Positions 9,402-19,286 of a stretch of DNA of 64,000 nucleotides are shown piece by piece. Source of the DNA: Rhodobacteraceae bacterium S2214 (lineage in GTDB: Bacteria > Pseudomonadota > Alphaproteobacteria > Rhodobacterales > Rhodobacteraceae); contig CP081161.1 in assembly GCA_025141675.1 (NCBI GenBank), positions 2,764,001 through 2,828,000 of the forward strand. Direction: 5' to 3'. A program made the position numbers and the translations under genes. How positions within the stretch are numbered: position 1 is the first letter of the stretch; each line of letters starts with the position of its first letter. The notes under the pieces were generated by a model. That model did not search any database. It was given only the letters and a program-made list of their open reading frames with translations, and had not been told where the DNA came from.

Positions 9402-11981
9402 CTACGAATTCAACTTATCGCTGAGCGTCAGCTGCGCGGCGGAAAGTCGCGCAACTGGGACGCGGAATGGCGAACAGGATACATAGTCAAAACCCTGCTT
9501 ACGACAGAAATCAATCGCCGCACGTGTTCCGCCATGTTCGCCGCACAACGACAGGGTGATATTGCCACGCCCCTTGCGGCCGCGTTCTGCACCGATGGAA
9601 AGCAGTTCGCCAACACCGTCGATGTCCAGACTGTGGAACGGATCTTCTTCGTAAACGCCCTGCTGCACATAAGCGGACATAAACCGACCCGCGTCATCGC
9701 GGGACAGACCGTAAGTCATCTGTGTCAGGTCGTTGGTGCCAAATGACAGGAATTCGGCGTGCTGCGCGATATCTTCTGCCCGCAACGCCGCACGTGGAGT
9801 TTCGACCATCACGCCGAGTTTGTAAGCGAAATCGTTTTGCCGATTGGTCCGCACAGAGGCTGCAACTGCGTCGATCCGTGATTTGACCAGTTCGACTTCG
9901 CGCATGGCGCTGACCACGGGGATCATGATTTCGGGCGCGACCCCTGCCCCGTTTTCATTGGCATCCACTGTCGCTTCAAAAATGGCACGCGCCTGCATTT
10001 CGTAGATTTCGGGGATCGCGATTCCCAGACGGACGCCGCGCATCCCGAGCATCGGGTTGTATTCTGCCAGGGCCGCGACACGTTCTGTCACTTTCGCAAG
10101 CGGAAGCGCCAGTTGTTCGGATAAGTCGCGCAAACCCGCTTTGTCGGACGGTAGGAATTCATGCAATGGCGGATCAAACAACCGGATACACACGGGCAAG
10201 CCCGCCATGATTTCGAACAACGCCGCAAAATCAGCGCGTTGCATGGGCATTAGGCGGTCAAGCACCGCGCGACGATCATCCGCATTATCCGCAAAGATCA
10301 TCTCGCGCATCACGCCCAAACGGTCGCCGGAAAAGAACATGTGTTCGGTCCGGCATAGCCCGATGCCTTCGGCTGCGAAATTGCGCGCTGTCTGCGCATC
10401 ATCAGGCGTGTCGGCGTTCGCACGCACACCAATATCGCGCACGTCGTCGGCCCATTGCAGTAGCGTCTGGAATGCATCGTCTAGCGCGGCCTCGACCATT
10501 GCCGGCGCACCTGCCAATACATCACCTGTCGTGCCGTCGACGGTTACGATGTCACCTTCGCCAAATTTGCGGCCATCCGGCGCGATAATCTGTGCGCGTT
10601 TGCGATCAATCGTCAGTGCGGATGCGCCCACAACACATGGCAGCCCCAAGCCGCGGCCGATCACGGCTGCATGGCTAGTGATCCCACCGCGCATTGTCAG
10701 AACGGCCTGTGCCGCATGCATTCCGCGAATATCTTCTGGTGTGGTTTCACGGCGCACCAAGATACAGGCCTCACCGCGGGCCGCACTGGCCTGCGCATCG
10801 TTCGACGTAAAGACGATCCGGCCAGTCGCCGCGCCCGGGCTGGCAGCGATCCCTTTGACGATGAAATCACGCGCGGCACTGGGGTCGACCTGCCGATGCA
10901 GCAATTCTGACAACGCCGCCGGTTGGATCCGCATAACCGCTTCTTCGCGCGGGATGATTTTGTCGGTCGCAAGTGCGACAGCGATCCGCACCGCCGCCTG
11001 AGACGCTCGCGCAACCCGCACGGCGTCCAAAATCCATAATGTGCCAGATTCAATCGTAAATTCGACGATCATTTCTTCGCGGAGTTTCCGACGGCAGACA
11101 TCACCAATGGCGATCAATTCCGCAAAAACACCAGGTGCGCGGTCTTCCAATGAGGGGCCGCGATCATCGCGGGTCAGGTAGATCGCGTTATCTGCTTCGA
11201 TCAAGGCCTCACGCCGTTGGCTTTGCGCAATGTAGCGGCCGGTCACCTGTGGCAAACCCGTGCTACTGTTGACGTATTGGATCAGGCCCGCGCCACATTC
11301 GCCTTCACCCAGTCCCATCGCCATTGCCTGCACGACAAGACCAAGCCCTGCATCGATGGGGGCCCCTTTTGCTTCACGCAGCAAACGGGCCGATGTGCCA
11401 TCCCAAGCGCGCGCCATGGACCGCAAAGCGTCACCGAGTTGGACTGCCGGATCATCCGGGAAAGTTTCGTCAGTTTCATATTCGTAGGCTTCGAGGGCAC
11501 GTTTCAACGCCTCAGCATCCGAGCAATCCGGATATTCAAACGCCTCTGGATCAAGACGGTGAACGTGTACCGCATAGGACTGAACAAACCGTAAAAAGAT
11601 GCGCGTTGCCGCAGCTTCACCAATTGTTTCGCAAAGGCGGGCGTGCTGCGCCGCATTCATACCGATGTTCAGGATCGCACCCGGCCCACCCCAATCGGGG
11701 TCTTGGCTAGATGGACGGATCGACAGCAGCGGCGCGTCACCAAAAGGCGCAAGGATGCTGGCCATATCCGGCATGTGCCCCTTCGCGATTTGGTTCACTG
11801 CATCGAAGCTGAGCGCGATCGTCTTGGGCACAGGCATATCGAGCCGCACAAGGCGTTGCAGGCATTTCGCCCGACCACCATGCACGTCAGCGGCCATCGC
11901 CGCCGTCGGCGTGATAAGCGTAATGGACTGGAAACGTGACATTTGCTGCACTGCGGCGATCCTTATATTCAACCGCAGCAT
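9402..11981 (-). CDS. PEP-utilising enzyme, divergent pyruvate phosphate dikinase-like
   Basis: An 859-residue multidomain protein with the PPDK order. It has an N-terminal ATP-grasp-like region (about 30-330), a central swivelling domain with phosphohistidine loop TMRGGITSHAAV (His437), and a C-terminal PEP/pyruvate barrel with LCRTEHMFF, GVMVETPRAAL, FGTNDLTQ and the catalytic cysteine in SLCGEHGG. PPDK interconverts pyruvate and PEP with ATP and phosphate. The N-terminal half is atypical: the canonical nucleotide loop is replaced by LSIRPSSQDPDWGGPGAILN, so kinase activity is not assured. It follows glyS by 49 bp and probably ends the glycyl-tRNA synthetase operon. The start at 11981 has AAGGG just upstream; an alternative ATG lies at 11942. 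Confidence 0.82.
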   Translation of the reverse strand: MLRLNIRIAAVQQMSRFQSITLITPTAAMAADVHGGRAKCLQRLVRLDMPVPKTIALSFDAVNQIAKGHMPDMASILAPFGDAPLLSIRPSSQDPDWGGPGAILNIGMNAAQHARLCETIGEAAATRIFLRFVQSYAVHVHRLDPEAFEYPDCSDAEALKRALEAYEYETDETFPDDPAVQLGDALRSMARAWDGTSARLLREAKGAPIDAGLGLVVQAMAMGLGEGECGAGLIQYVNSSTGLPQVTGRYIAQSQRREALIEADNAIYLTRDDRGPSLEDRAPGVFAELIAIGDVCRRKLREEMIVEFTIESGTLWILDAVRVARASQAAVRIAVALATDKIIPREEAVMRIQPAALSELLHRQVDPSAARDFIVKGIAASPGAATGRIVFTSNDAQASAARGEACILVRRETTPEDIRGMHAAQAVLTMRGGITSHAAVIGRGLGLPCVVGASALTIDRKRAQIIAPDGRKFGEGDIVTVDGTTGDVLAGAPAMVEAALDDAFQTLLQWADDVRDIGVRANADTPDDAQTARNFAAEGIGLCRTEHMFFSGDRLGVMREMIFADNADDRRAVLDRLMPMQRADFAALFEIMAGLPVCIRLFDPPLHEFLPSDKAGLRDLSEQLALPLAKVTERVAALAEYNPMLGMRGVRLGIAIPEIYEMQARAIFEATVDANENGAGVAPEIMIPVVSAMREVELVKSRIDAVAASVRTNRQNDFAYKLGVMVETPRAALRAEDIAQHAEFLSFGTNDLTQMTYGLSRDDAGRFMSAYVQQGVYEEDPFHSLDIDGVGELLSIGAERGRKGRGNITLSLCGEHGGTRAAIDFCRKQGFDYVSCSPFRVPVARLSAAQLTLSDKLNS

Positions 11982-12030
11982 AAGACCCTTAACGCTTGCA
12001 CGTAAAGGTTTGTTCCCAGAAACGTGGCGT

Positions 12031-14283
12031 TTAACCCTCGATAAGGGTCAGATCGGCCACGCTGAGACAGATCGTTCTGATTCGGCTGAGCAGGTTCAGA
12101 CGGTTGCGGCGGACGATAGTTGCGTCCGCGTTTACCTGAACATCTGTAAAGAATGCGTCAATCGGACCACGCAATTCTGCCATGGCGGTCATCGCGGTGC
12201 TGAAATCTTCGGCCTGCATCGCGGGTGCGATTTTGGCGTCAGCAGCGTCGAGTGCGGCAAACAACCCCTTTTCGCTATCGTGCTCAGCGTACTTTAGGTC
12301 CGCCCCGTAAGAGTATTCGACACCGTCTTTTTCTTCGGCCTGGGTCAGGATGTTGTTCGCGCGCTTGAAGCCTTGGATCAGGTTTTCGCCGTCGTCGGTT
12401 TTGAGGGTTTCCGCGAGCGCCTTTGCCCGTTTTACCAACAGCGTCAGATCATCATTGCCCGGCATCGCGATACAAGCGTCAATGATGTCGTGACGGATGC
12501 CTTGGTCCTTGAGGAAGACCTTGAGACGGTCGTGGAAGAACGAAAGAAGGTTCACGCTTGTGTCTGGCACCCGCTTTGCCACGCCGTCAATCCACGATCC
12601 TTCGCTAAAGTCGGGCTTGACCTCTGCGTCGTCGAAACGCTTTTGAACAGTCAGGAATGCTGACTTGAAGATACCATGTTCGGCGATTTCCCGCAGCGTT
12701 TCTTCCATCGTGTGCAAATCAGGTTCACTGACGTCGCTATTCACAGACCGGATTTCATGCCGCAAGAATTCAGCGTCAAACGCCTTATCCAAAGACATCC
12801 GCACATTATTGGTGAGGATCAACCGAATGACGCCCAAAGCAGAGCGCCGCAGCGCAAACGGATCCTTCGATCCGGTTGGTTTTTCGTCAATCGCCCAGAA
12901 GCCGGTCAATGTATCAAGTTTGTCCGCCAAAGCGACAGTCACAGAGACGGGCGCTGTTGGCACGTCGTCCGATGGGCCGAGCGGCGAGTAATGTTCTTGT
13001 GCAGCCGCAGCCACAGCGTCAGATGCACCCGCTGATTTAGCGTAATAACGCCCCATAAGTCCTTGAAGTTCAGGGAATTCATAGATCATTTCGGACCGCA
13101 AATCGGCCTTTGCGATCCGCGCGGCCTCTGCCACATCATCCGCGTTCGCGCCCACCACAGGCGCAATTTCACGCGCCAGTGCGACGATACGTTCGACCCG
13201 ATCAAACTGCGATCCCAGTTTGTTGTGGAACGTCACGGCTTTCAGGCCTTCGGTCCATTCCGCCATGCCCGCTTTGGCCACGCGCAGATCGTTTTCCCAG
13301 AAGAATTTTGCGTCGGAAAGCCTTGCAAACAATACCTTTTGGTTACCTGCGAGAATGGTCGCGCCATCGTCTTTGGTCTCGATATTCGCGACGGTGACAA
13401 AGCGTTCGATGCGGTTGGTTTTTGGGTTCCGGACCGAGAAAAACTTCTGGTGGTCCTTCATCGAGGTTTGCAGCACCTCTGGCGGCATTTCGAGGAAGTC
13501 GTCAGCGATGGTGCCCATCAGCGTGACAGGCCATTCGACGAGGTTCGCAACCTCTGCCAGCAGACCGCGATCTTCGACAATCTCAAGGCCCTGCGCGAAC
13601 GCTTGGTTTGTGGCGTCGTGCCAGATCAATTCGGCCCGTTCTTCTGCGCGCAGAACAACCTTCGCCCGCTTAAGCTTTGCCTCGTAATCCTCGAAAGACG
13701 CGACAGAAAACGCGTCTGACGCCATAAAGCGATGTCCGCGTGTTTGATTGCCCGCTTTGATGCCGTCGATGTCCAGCGGTACGATTTCCGCACCTGCTTC
13801 ATCGCTGAGGATACAGATGATCGAATGCAATGGACGGACCCACTTCAACGCACCTTCACCCCAGCGCATTGATTTAGGCCACGGGAAATTCCGGATCGTT
13901 TTTTCCAGCACTTCGGCGATGATATCCGCAGCCATCCGGCCCGGTTTTTCAACAACTGCAAAGTAGACTTGGCCTTTTTTTACGTCGCGGATCTCGAGCT
14001 GATCTTTGGTTAATCCGGTGGACCGCAAGAAGCCTTCCAACGCTTTGTCAGGCGCCGTTGTTGCAGGGCCTTTGCGTTCTTCGCGGACCGCTTTGCTTTC
14101 CGATGTCAGCCCTTCCAAGGACAGCGCCAAACGACGTGGCGTGGCGAACGCAGCCGCACCCGCATAGGTTAAACCAGCCTCGACAAGCCCGTCAGTGACC
14201 AGTTTTTGCAGGTCTTTTGCGGCTTTGGCCTGCATACGCGCAGGGATTTCTTCGGAGAAGAGTTCAATCAGAAGATCGGCCAT
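12031..14283 (-). CDS. glyS: Glycyl-tRNA synthetase beta subunit
   Basis: Large subunit of the bacterial alpha2beta2 glycyl-tRNA synthetase, which binds tRNA-Gly. The 750-residue protein opens with the family hallmark [18 protein letters not shown] and contains the HD-like region and a C-terminal anticodon-binding, DALR-like part (FFTDVQVNADATIVRRNRL). The start at 14283 follows the preceding gene with a 1-bp TAATG overlap; the longer open frame (24 extra residues) lies inside that neighbour and is rejected. It is longer than the E. coli subunit by about 60 residues. Confidence 0.97.
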   Translation of the reverse strand: MADLLIELFSEEIPARMQAKAAKDLQKLVTDGLVEAGLTYAGAAAFATPRRLALSLEGLTSESKAVREERKGPATTAPDKALEGFLRSTGLTKDQLEIRDVKKGQVYFAVVEKPGRMAADIIAEVLEKTIRNFPWPKSMRWGEGALKWVRPLHSIICILSDEAGAEIVPLDIDGIKAGNQTRGHRFMASDAFSVASFEDYEAKLKRAKVVLRAEERAELIWHDATNQAFAQGLEIVEDRGLLAEVANLVEWPVTLMGTIADDFLEMPPEVLQTSMKDHQKFFSVRNPKTNRIERFVTVANIETKDDGATILAGNQKVLFARLSDAKFFWENDLRVAKAGMAEWTEGLKAVTFHNKLGSQFDRVERIVALAREIAPVVGANADDVAEAARIAKADLRSEMIYEFPELQGLMGRYYAKSAGASDAVAAAAQEHYSPLGPSDDVPTAPVSVTVALADKLDTLTGFWAIDEKPTGSKDPFALRRSALGVIRLILTNNVRMSLDKAFDAEFLRHEIRSVNSDVSEPDLHTMEETLREIAEHGIFKSAFLTVQKRFDDAEVKPDFSEGSWIDGVAKRVPDTSVNLLSFFHDRLKVFLKDQGIRHDIIDACIAMPGNDDLTLLVKRAKALAETLKTDDGENLIQGFKRANNILTQAEEKDGVEYSYGADLKYAEHDSEKGLFAALDAADAKIAPAMQAEDFSTAMTAMAELRGPIDAFFTDVQVNADATIVRRNRLNLLSRIRTICLSVADLTLIEG

Positions 14284-14813
14284 TATTGCAGTCTTTCCGG
14301 TGCTGGTGGGCAATGTTCGGGCGCGCGGTTGCCGTCGAAGACAACTTCGCCACATTCGTTAATTTGGTGCCACGCAAATGCGCGACCGTCGGGGTAAACC
14401 GCGATCACGCGGTCGATCCCGTATTGGATGTTTTCGATGCCCATGAAGGCCACGGCAACGCCAGACGACAGGTCGTCACCCAATTCACCAGCTTGGAAGC
14501 AGTCGAACCAGCCCGGTGCATTCAGCGGTTCCGCCGCGTCATAGATCTCGTACGTCTCGGTCAGGAACCCGAAGCTGAGCGAAGTATCAAAGCACGCGCG
14601 GAACCGCAGCGGGCTGCTGTCGCTATCAATTGCGTTGAAGTTTTCGAACAAAATCGGTTCCGGTTCGCCCGTGAACAACGACGTCATTTGCACATCTTCA
14701 ACTTGAAGCGTGACTTCTTCGTAGTAGGCATAAACCTGAAGATAGTAGAGCGCGATGCCCGCAGCGATGGCTGACATGATGATCCCTCCTATAACGAGAC
14801 GGGCAATATTCAT
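14283..14813 (-). CDS. Small membrane-anchored protein between glyQ and glyS (DUF6446-like)
   Basis: A 176-residue protein with one N-terminal transmembrane anchor ([22 protein letters not shown] is the hydrophobic stretch, residues 3-25), then a soluble domain of about 150 residues with four spaced cysteines (FRACFD, WFDCFQ, NECGEV, EHCPP). From memory it resembles the DUF6446 family described from Rhodobacterales; I could not check this. The ATG at 14813 overlaps the glyQ TGA by 4 bp and its own stop overlaps glyS by 1 bp, so its expression is tightly tied to glycyl-tRNA synthetase. The function is unknown. A periplasmic domain with possible disulfides has no obvious link to translation. 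Confidence 0.85.
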   Translation of the reverse strand: MNIARLVIGGIIMSAIAAGIALYYLQVYAYYEEVTLQVEDVQMTSLFTGEPEPILFENFNAIDSDSSPLRFRACFDTSLSFGFLTETYEIYDAAEPLNAPGWFDCFQAGELGDDLSSGVAVAFMGIENIQYGIDRVIAVYPDGRAFAWHQINECGEVVFDGNRAPEHCPPAPERLQ

Positions 14814-15730
14814 GCCGCGTGACCGGCGGCAGCTGTGAGTACAAACGCATCCGCGCATGATTTCGTCAGCGCCCGCACCCGCCCGATATAGGCTTGGCGT
14901 TCCGTGACAGAAATCACCCCACGTGCGTCGAGCAAGTTGAACACATGGCTGGCCTTGATCGCTTGGTCATAAGCCGGATGCGCCATGATGATGCGTTTGC
15001 CGGTTTTCGGGTCAACGTGTTCTTCGGCCAAAATGCGGGCACATTCGGCTTCCGCGTCCTTGAAATGCTGTAAAAGCGTGTCCGTGTCGGCCACGTCGAA
15101 GTTCCAGCGCGCGTATTCTTCTTCGGTCTGCTTGAACACATCGCCGTAAGTCAACGCGATGGGCGCATCGGGGTCGTTATACGGCATATCCATCACGTGA
15201 TCGACGTCGAGAATATACATCGCGAGACGTTCCAGCCCGTAGGTCAATTCGCCTGACACAGGTTTACAGTCGTAACCTGCAACCTGTTGGAAATACGTGA
15301 ATTGGGACACTTCCATGCCGTCGCACCAGACTTCCCAGCCAAGCCCCCACGCGCCCAAAGTCGGGCTTTCCCAGTCGTCTTCGACAAAGCGGATGTCGTG
15401 CATGTCCGCGTCGATGCCGATCGCTTTCAAGGACCCAAGGTAGAGGTCCTGAAGATCAGGTGGGCTTGGTTTGATCAGCACTTGGTACTGATAGTAATGC
15501 TGTAGGCGATTCGGGTTTTCGCCGTAACGCCCGTCTGTTGGCCGCCGCGACGGCTGCACGTAGGCCGCAGCCCACGGTTTTGACCCGAGCGAGCGCAATG
15601 TTGTGGCAGGGTGGAACGTGCCTGCGCCGACTTCCATGTCGTATGGTTGCATCATGGCACAGCCTTTGGTCGCCCAGTATGACTGGAGACGCAGGATGAT
15701 TTCTTGGAAACTACGTGGTTTGTCGGCCAT
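14810..15730 (-). CDS. glyQ: Glycyl-tRNA synthetase alpha subunit
   Basis: Catalytic small subunit of the tetrameric bacterial enzyme, activating glycine. The 306-residue protein shows the family landmarks [36 protein letters not shown], the [17 protein letters not shown] loop and YGLERLAMY. The start at 15730 (MADKPRSF) has GAGGG 5-8 bp upstream; the 18-residue upstream extension is not supported. It is first in the operon glyQ - membrane protein - glyS - PPDK-like. Confidence 0.98.
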   Translation of the reverse strand: MADKPRSFQEIILRLQSYWATKGCAMMQPYDMEVGAGTFHPATTLRSLGSKPWAAAYVQPSRRPTDGRYGENPNRLQHYYQYQVLIKPSPPDLQDLYLGSLKAIGIDADMHDIRFVEDDWESPTLGAWGLGWEVWCDGMEVSQFTYFQQVAGYDCKPVSGELTYGLERLAMYILDVDHVMDMPYNDPDAPIALTYGDVFKQTEEEYARWNFDVADTDTLLQHFKDAEAECARILAEEHVDPKTGKRIIMAHPAYDQAIKASHVFNLLDARGVISVTERQAYIGRVRALTKSCADAFVLTAAAGHAA

Positions 15731-15918
15731 TTCGCCCTCTTTTCGGTTTGGACGTTCAATAGGCTGCACTGCCGACAGGGTCAATTAGCAGCTATGGGGT
15801 ATTTCCCCAGAAGAAACTCGCTTATGAGGTCTAGAATCTTGCTGCACCTGTTTGGTTCTCTGCTAAGTTCCGCGTCGCATTAAGGTTAACGTAAGTTTTT
15901 GAAGTCTATGGATCACAC

Positions 15919-17697
15919 ATGATCAGAGTTTTTCTCGCAGTAATCGTATTCGCATTCACGCCAATCGGCGCGGCCGCACAACAAAGCCCGGTTTGGGTGC
16001 AGGTTGAGGCACAGCCAACCCTGACCGGCGCGCAGAACCGCGCCCGTGCTTTTGACGCACGGCTCGACAACGTGGCGGGCTACTACATCGGATCAGGCTG
16101 GTACGGCATCGTCTTGGGCCCATACACACGCGCAGACGCAGACGTGTTGTTGGCCAACCTGCGGCGCAGCGGCCAAATCCCGAGCGATAGCTTTATTGCG
16201 GACGGTCGCAATTTTCGCCAACAGTTCTGGCCAGTTGGCGTCGGTGCCCCCACGACGGCACAACCGTTGCCGACGACAGAGCCGTCGCTAGAGGAATTGG
16301 CGCGCGCGATTGCGAACACACCTGATTTGCCGTCTGATGCTGAAGACCTGGTGGTCGTGCCGGTGATTGCCCCAGATGAAACGCCTAACGAAGCCCGTGC
16401 GTCTGAGGCCGCGTTGAGCCGCGCCGCGAAGGAGCAGCTGCAAACCGCTTTGAAATGGGCCGGCTTTTACGATGCTGCGATTGATGGTGCTTTTGGGCGC
16501 GGGACACGGCGGTCGATGGGCGAATGGCAGGTAGCCAATAATTACGAACCGACCGGCATTTTGACGACAAAGCAGCGCACCGAATTGATTGGCGCATACA
16601 ATGCCATTCTGGATGGCATGGACCTACAGTTGATCCGTGATGACGCCACGGGCATCGAAATGGTGATTCCGACAGGCGTAGTGGCTTTCGACAAATATGA
16701 ACCACCCTTTGCGCAGTTCGAACCAAAAGGCGATCTGGCCGCGCGCGTATTGTTGATTTCGCAGGAAGGCGATCAGGATCGCTTGTTCGGCCTTTATGAA
16801 ATCTTGCAGACATTGGCGATTGTTCCGACAGAAGGCCCCCGCCGCCGCCGTGACCAATCGTTTGAAATCGAAGGCATTGGCGAAGGCATTCATTCCTACA
16901 CCACAGCCACATTGCGCAATGGCCAGATCAAAGGCTTTTCATTGATTTGGCCGACGGGTGACGAAGCACGTCGCATTCGGGTTTTGGACGCGATGAAGGC
17001 CAGCTTTGCGACGGTTGACGGTGTCCTAGATCCCGCAATCGCAGCCCCAGACGACAGCCAAGCGATTGATCTTGTGTCCGGTTTGGCCGTGCGCAAACCA
17101 AAACTGTCGCGGTCCGGTTTCTTTGTAGATGGTCAAGGTGACGTTCTAACAACGGCGGAAGCAGTTGGCGAATGCAGCCGTATCACAATCGACGAAGTCC
17201 ATGACGCACAGGTCGTTCACACGGACGAGTCATTGGGTTTGGCCGTGATCCGGCCCAACACACCGTTGGCCCCTGCAGACGTGGCGCAGTTCCAAACCGG
17301 TGTACCGCGTTTGCAGTCCGAAATTGCGGTCGCGGGCTACCCATACGGCGGAGTATTGACCACGCCGTCGCTGACGTTTGGCCGTCTTGCTGATATTCGC
17401 GGCCTGAACGGCGAAGATGAATTGAAGCGTCTATCATTGACCGCCCAACCGGGCGATGCGGGCGGGCCTGTGTTTGACAATGGTGGTGCGGTCTTGGGCA
17501 TGTTGTTGCCTCGCGCCAGCCGGAACGGGCAGCAATTGCCGCCCGAAGTCAGCTTTTCAATCGACGCGACACGGATCGTGGCGTCGCTGCTGCTGGCTGA
17601 TGTGCGGCTTGAGACGACGGATACCGTCGCCTTCCTGCCGCCAGAGGCGTTGAACCAGAAGGCCGTTGATGTGACCGTTCTGGTTTCTTGCTGGTAG
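15919..17697 (+). CDS. Secreted SPOR / peptidoglycan-binding protein with a catalytically degenerate trypsin-like domain
   Basis: A 592-residue exported protein. The order is: signal peptide 1-20 (cleavage after AAA), an SPOR-like repeat at about 22-105 (VWVQVEAQPTL, YYIGSGWYGIVLGPY), a PG_binding_1 helical domain at about 168-228 (LQTALKWAGFYDAAIDGAFG), a middle region, and a chymotrypsin-fold domain at about 398-555. In that last domain the three catalytic positions look replaced: Glu414 in LTTAEAV where His is expected, Gly440 in LGLAVIRP where Asp is expected, and Ala514 in GDAGGPV in place of the nucleophile Ser. It is therefore probably a pseudoprotease that binds glycan and a protein or peptide in the periplasm. 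It is divergent from glyQ and convergent (1 bp gap) with the ThDP enzyme. Confidence 0.85.
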   Translation: MIRVFLAVIVFAFTPIGAAAQQSPVWVQVEAQPTLTGAQNRARAFDARLDNVAGYYIGSGWYGIVLGPYTRADADVLLANLRRSGQIPSDSFIADGRNFRQQFWPVGVGAPTTAQPLPTTEPSLEELARAIANTPDLPSDAEDLVVVPVIAPDETPNEARASEAALSRAAKEQLQTALKWAGFYDAAIDGAFGRGTRRSMGEWQVANNYEPTGILTTKQRTELIGAYNAILDGMDLQLIRDDATGIEMVIPTGVVAFDKYEPPFAQFEPKGDLAARVLLISQEGDQDRLFGLYEILQTLAIVPTEGPRRRRDQSFEIEGIGEGIHSYTTATLRNGQIKGFSLIWPTGDEARRIRVLDAMKASFATVDGVLDPAIAAPDDSQAIDLVSGLAVRKPKLSRSGFFVDGQGDVLTTAEAVGECSRITIDEVHDAQVVHTDESLGLAVIRPNTPLAPADVAQFQTGVPRLQSEIAVAGYPYGGVLTTPSLTFGRLADIRGLNGEDELKRLSLTAQPGDAGGPVFDNGGAVLGMLLPRASRNGQQLPPEVSFSIDATRIVASLLLADVRLETTDTVAFLPPEALNQKAVDVTVLVSCW

Positions 17698-17698
17698 G

Positions 17699-19285
17699 TT
17701 AGATCGCGATTTTCGCGTTCACATAGATCAGTGTAGGGCCTTGGGTTTCCAAGGCCTTACGCACAGCATCTTGCAGTTCGTCCAAAGACTCTGGCGCAGC
17801 TGACGCGGCCCCGAACGCTTCTGCGAATTTCAGAAAATCAGGGTTCTGCTGGATCACTGCGTTTGGTGCGATTTGGGCGGCCACCATCGAATCTTCGATT
17901 TCGCCCAGCTTTCCGTTGTCCCAAAGGATAATGGGCAAGTTGAGCTGCAATTCCACCGCAACCATCAGTTCTTGCAGGGTATATTGGAAGCCATAGTCGC
18001 CTGCGATGGCGACTGTGGGCTGTCCTTTGCGCGCAATCGCCCCGCCAATCGCCGCAGGTAATGCGTAGCCGAGCGTGCCAAAACCCGTGGGGTGGTGCCA
18101 CAGGTTTGGCGCGGACATCGGCCAGATTTCCAACGCGGCATAGGCAAATTGGGTCATGTCAGAGTAAACGACGGTGTCCGCAGGCAGGGCCGCGTGCAAC
18201 GCATCGGCGACGGGCAGAATACCGGGCCGTTCGCTGTTCACCTCTGCGCGCCACTTTTGACGTTGCTCCGCGACGGCGGTTTCAGTCCATTCTGTCTGTC
18301 CGGACCAATCGCCGCGCATGCGCCAAAGTTCTTTTGCGATTTGCCCTGCATCCGCATGAATCCGCGCAGTTGCCGGTCGGTCGTTCAATTCATCAGCGTC
18401 AATGTCGATGCGAATGAATGTGCCAGATTGCCCCAGATCGTCGCGCCACAGGTCGGTTTCGGACAATTCCGTCCCGACCGCGATCACGACATCCGCGCTT
18501 GCGATCACTTCCGCGGCCCCAGGCCGCGCAAGGCTGCTGCCGAAGTGCAGACCGCCCTCGGGGAACATGCCCATCGCGGCGTAGGTCACGAAACTGGCCG
18601 CCCCTGCAGAAGTTACCACGTCGCGCCAAACGTCGGCACCATCGCGCGCCCCACCGCCGAAAACGAACAGCGGGCGTTTAGCAGCCGCAATCGCGTCGAA
18701 CACGATTTTTGTCACGTCGTCAGGGATATAGCCTGCGGTGACTTGCGTCGTTGGCGGGGGTGCTGCAGGTGCCAATGCTTCGAGCACCTCGATCGGCACT
18801 TGGATGTGTTTCGGGCGTTTGCGGCCTGTCGCGAATTCAGTCAACGCGCGGTCGATCAACTGGTAGGCCGAATCCGCGTCCATCGCGGTCAGCGACCAGT
18901 CACAAACGGTGCCCGCCGCGATTTCCTGATCCTTCATTTCGTGCAACCGTCCGCGCCCCATGCCGAGGTCAGCGCGATTGAGGCAGCTAGAGATCACCAA
19001 CATCGGCACTGAATCCGAATAGGCCTGCCCCATCGGCGTCATGATATTGCAAAGCCCCGGCCCCGTGATCACGTAGGCGACCCCCGGTTTTCCGGTCGCA
19101 CGTGCGTAGCCGTCGGCCATAAAACCCGCACCCTGTTCATGACGGGCTAGCACGTGTGTCAGCCCCGCTTCTTCGATACCACGGTACATCTCTTGGTTAT
19201 GCACGCCCGGAATCCCGAAAATAACCTCGACGCCGCGTGATTTCAGCATGTGCGAGATTTGCGCACCGAGCGGGCGTTGAGTCAT
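17699..19285 (-). CDS. ThDP-dependent decarboxylase/acetolactate synthase-like enzyme
   Basis: A 528-residue member of the thiamine-diphosphate enzyme family. The N-terminal PYR domain has GIPGVHNQEMYRGIEE with the cofactor-activating Glu in the region LARHEQGAGFMADGYARA. A central domain follows, and the C-terminal PP domain has AIAGDYGFQYTLQEL, an Mg-ThDP motif of GD-X-N type (GDYGF to WDNGK). The family covers acetolactate synthase, oxalyl-CoA decarboxylase and 5-guanidino-2-oxopentanoate decarboxylase (AruI); my recollection is that Rhodobacteraceae homologues are often labelled AruI. No small regulatory subunit is adjacent, which argues against a biosynthetic acetolactate synthase. The start at 19285 is preceded by GGAGA. 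It follows trkH with a 1-bp gap. Confidence 0.8.
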   Translation of the reverse strand: MTQRPLGAQISHMLKSRGVEVIFGIPGVHNQEMYRGIEEAGLTHVLARHEQGAGFMADGYARATGKPGVAYVITGPGLCNIMTPMGQAYSDSVPMLVISSCLNRADLGMGRGRLHEMKDQEIAAGTVCDWSLTAMDADSAYQLIDRALTEFATGRKRPKHIQVPIEVLEALAPAAPPPTTQVTAGYIPDDVTKIVFDAIAAAKRPLFVFGGGARDGADVWRDVVTSAGAASFVTYAAMGMFPEGGLHFGSSLARPGAAEVIASADVVIAVGTELSETDLWRDDLGQSGTFIRIDIDADELNDRPATARIHADAGQIAKELWRMRGDWSGQTEWTETAVAEQRQKWRAEVNSERPGILPVADALHAALPADTVVYSDMTQFAYAALEIWPMSAPNLWHHPTGFGTLGYALPAAIGGAIARKGQPTVAIAGDYGFQYTLQELMVAVELQLNLPIILWDNGKLGEIEDSMVAAQIAPNAVIQQNPDFLKFAEAFGAASAAPESLDELQDAVRKALETQGPTLIYVNAKIAI

Positions 19286-19286
19286 G

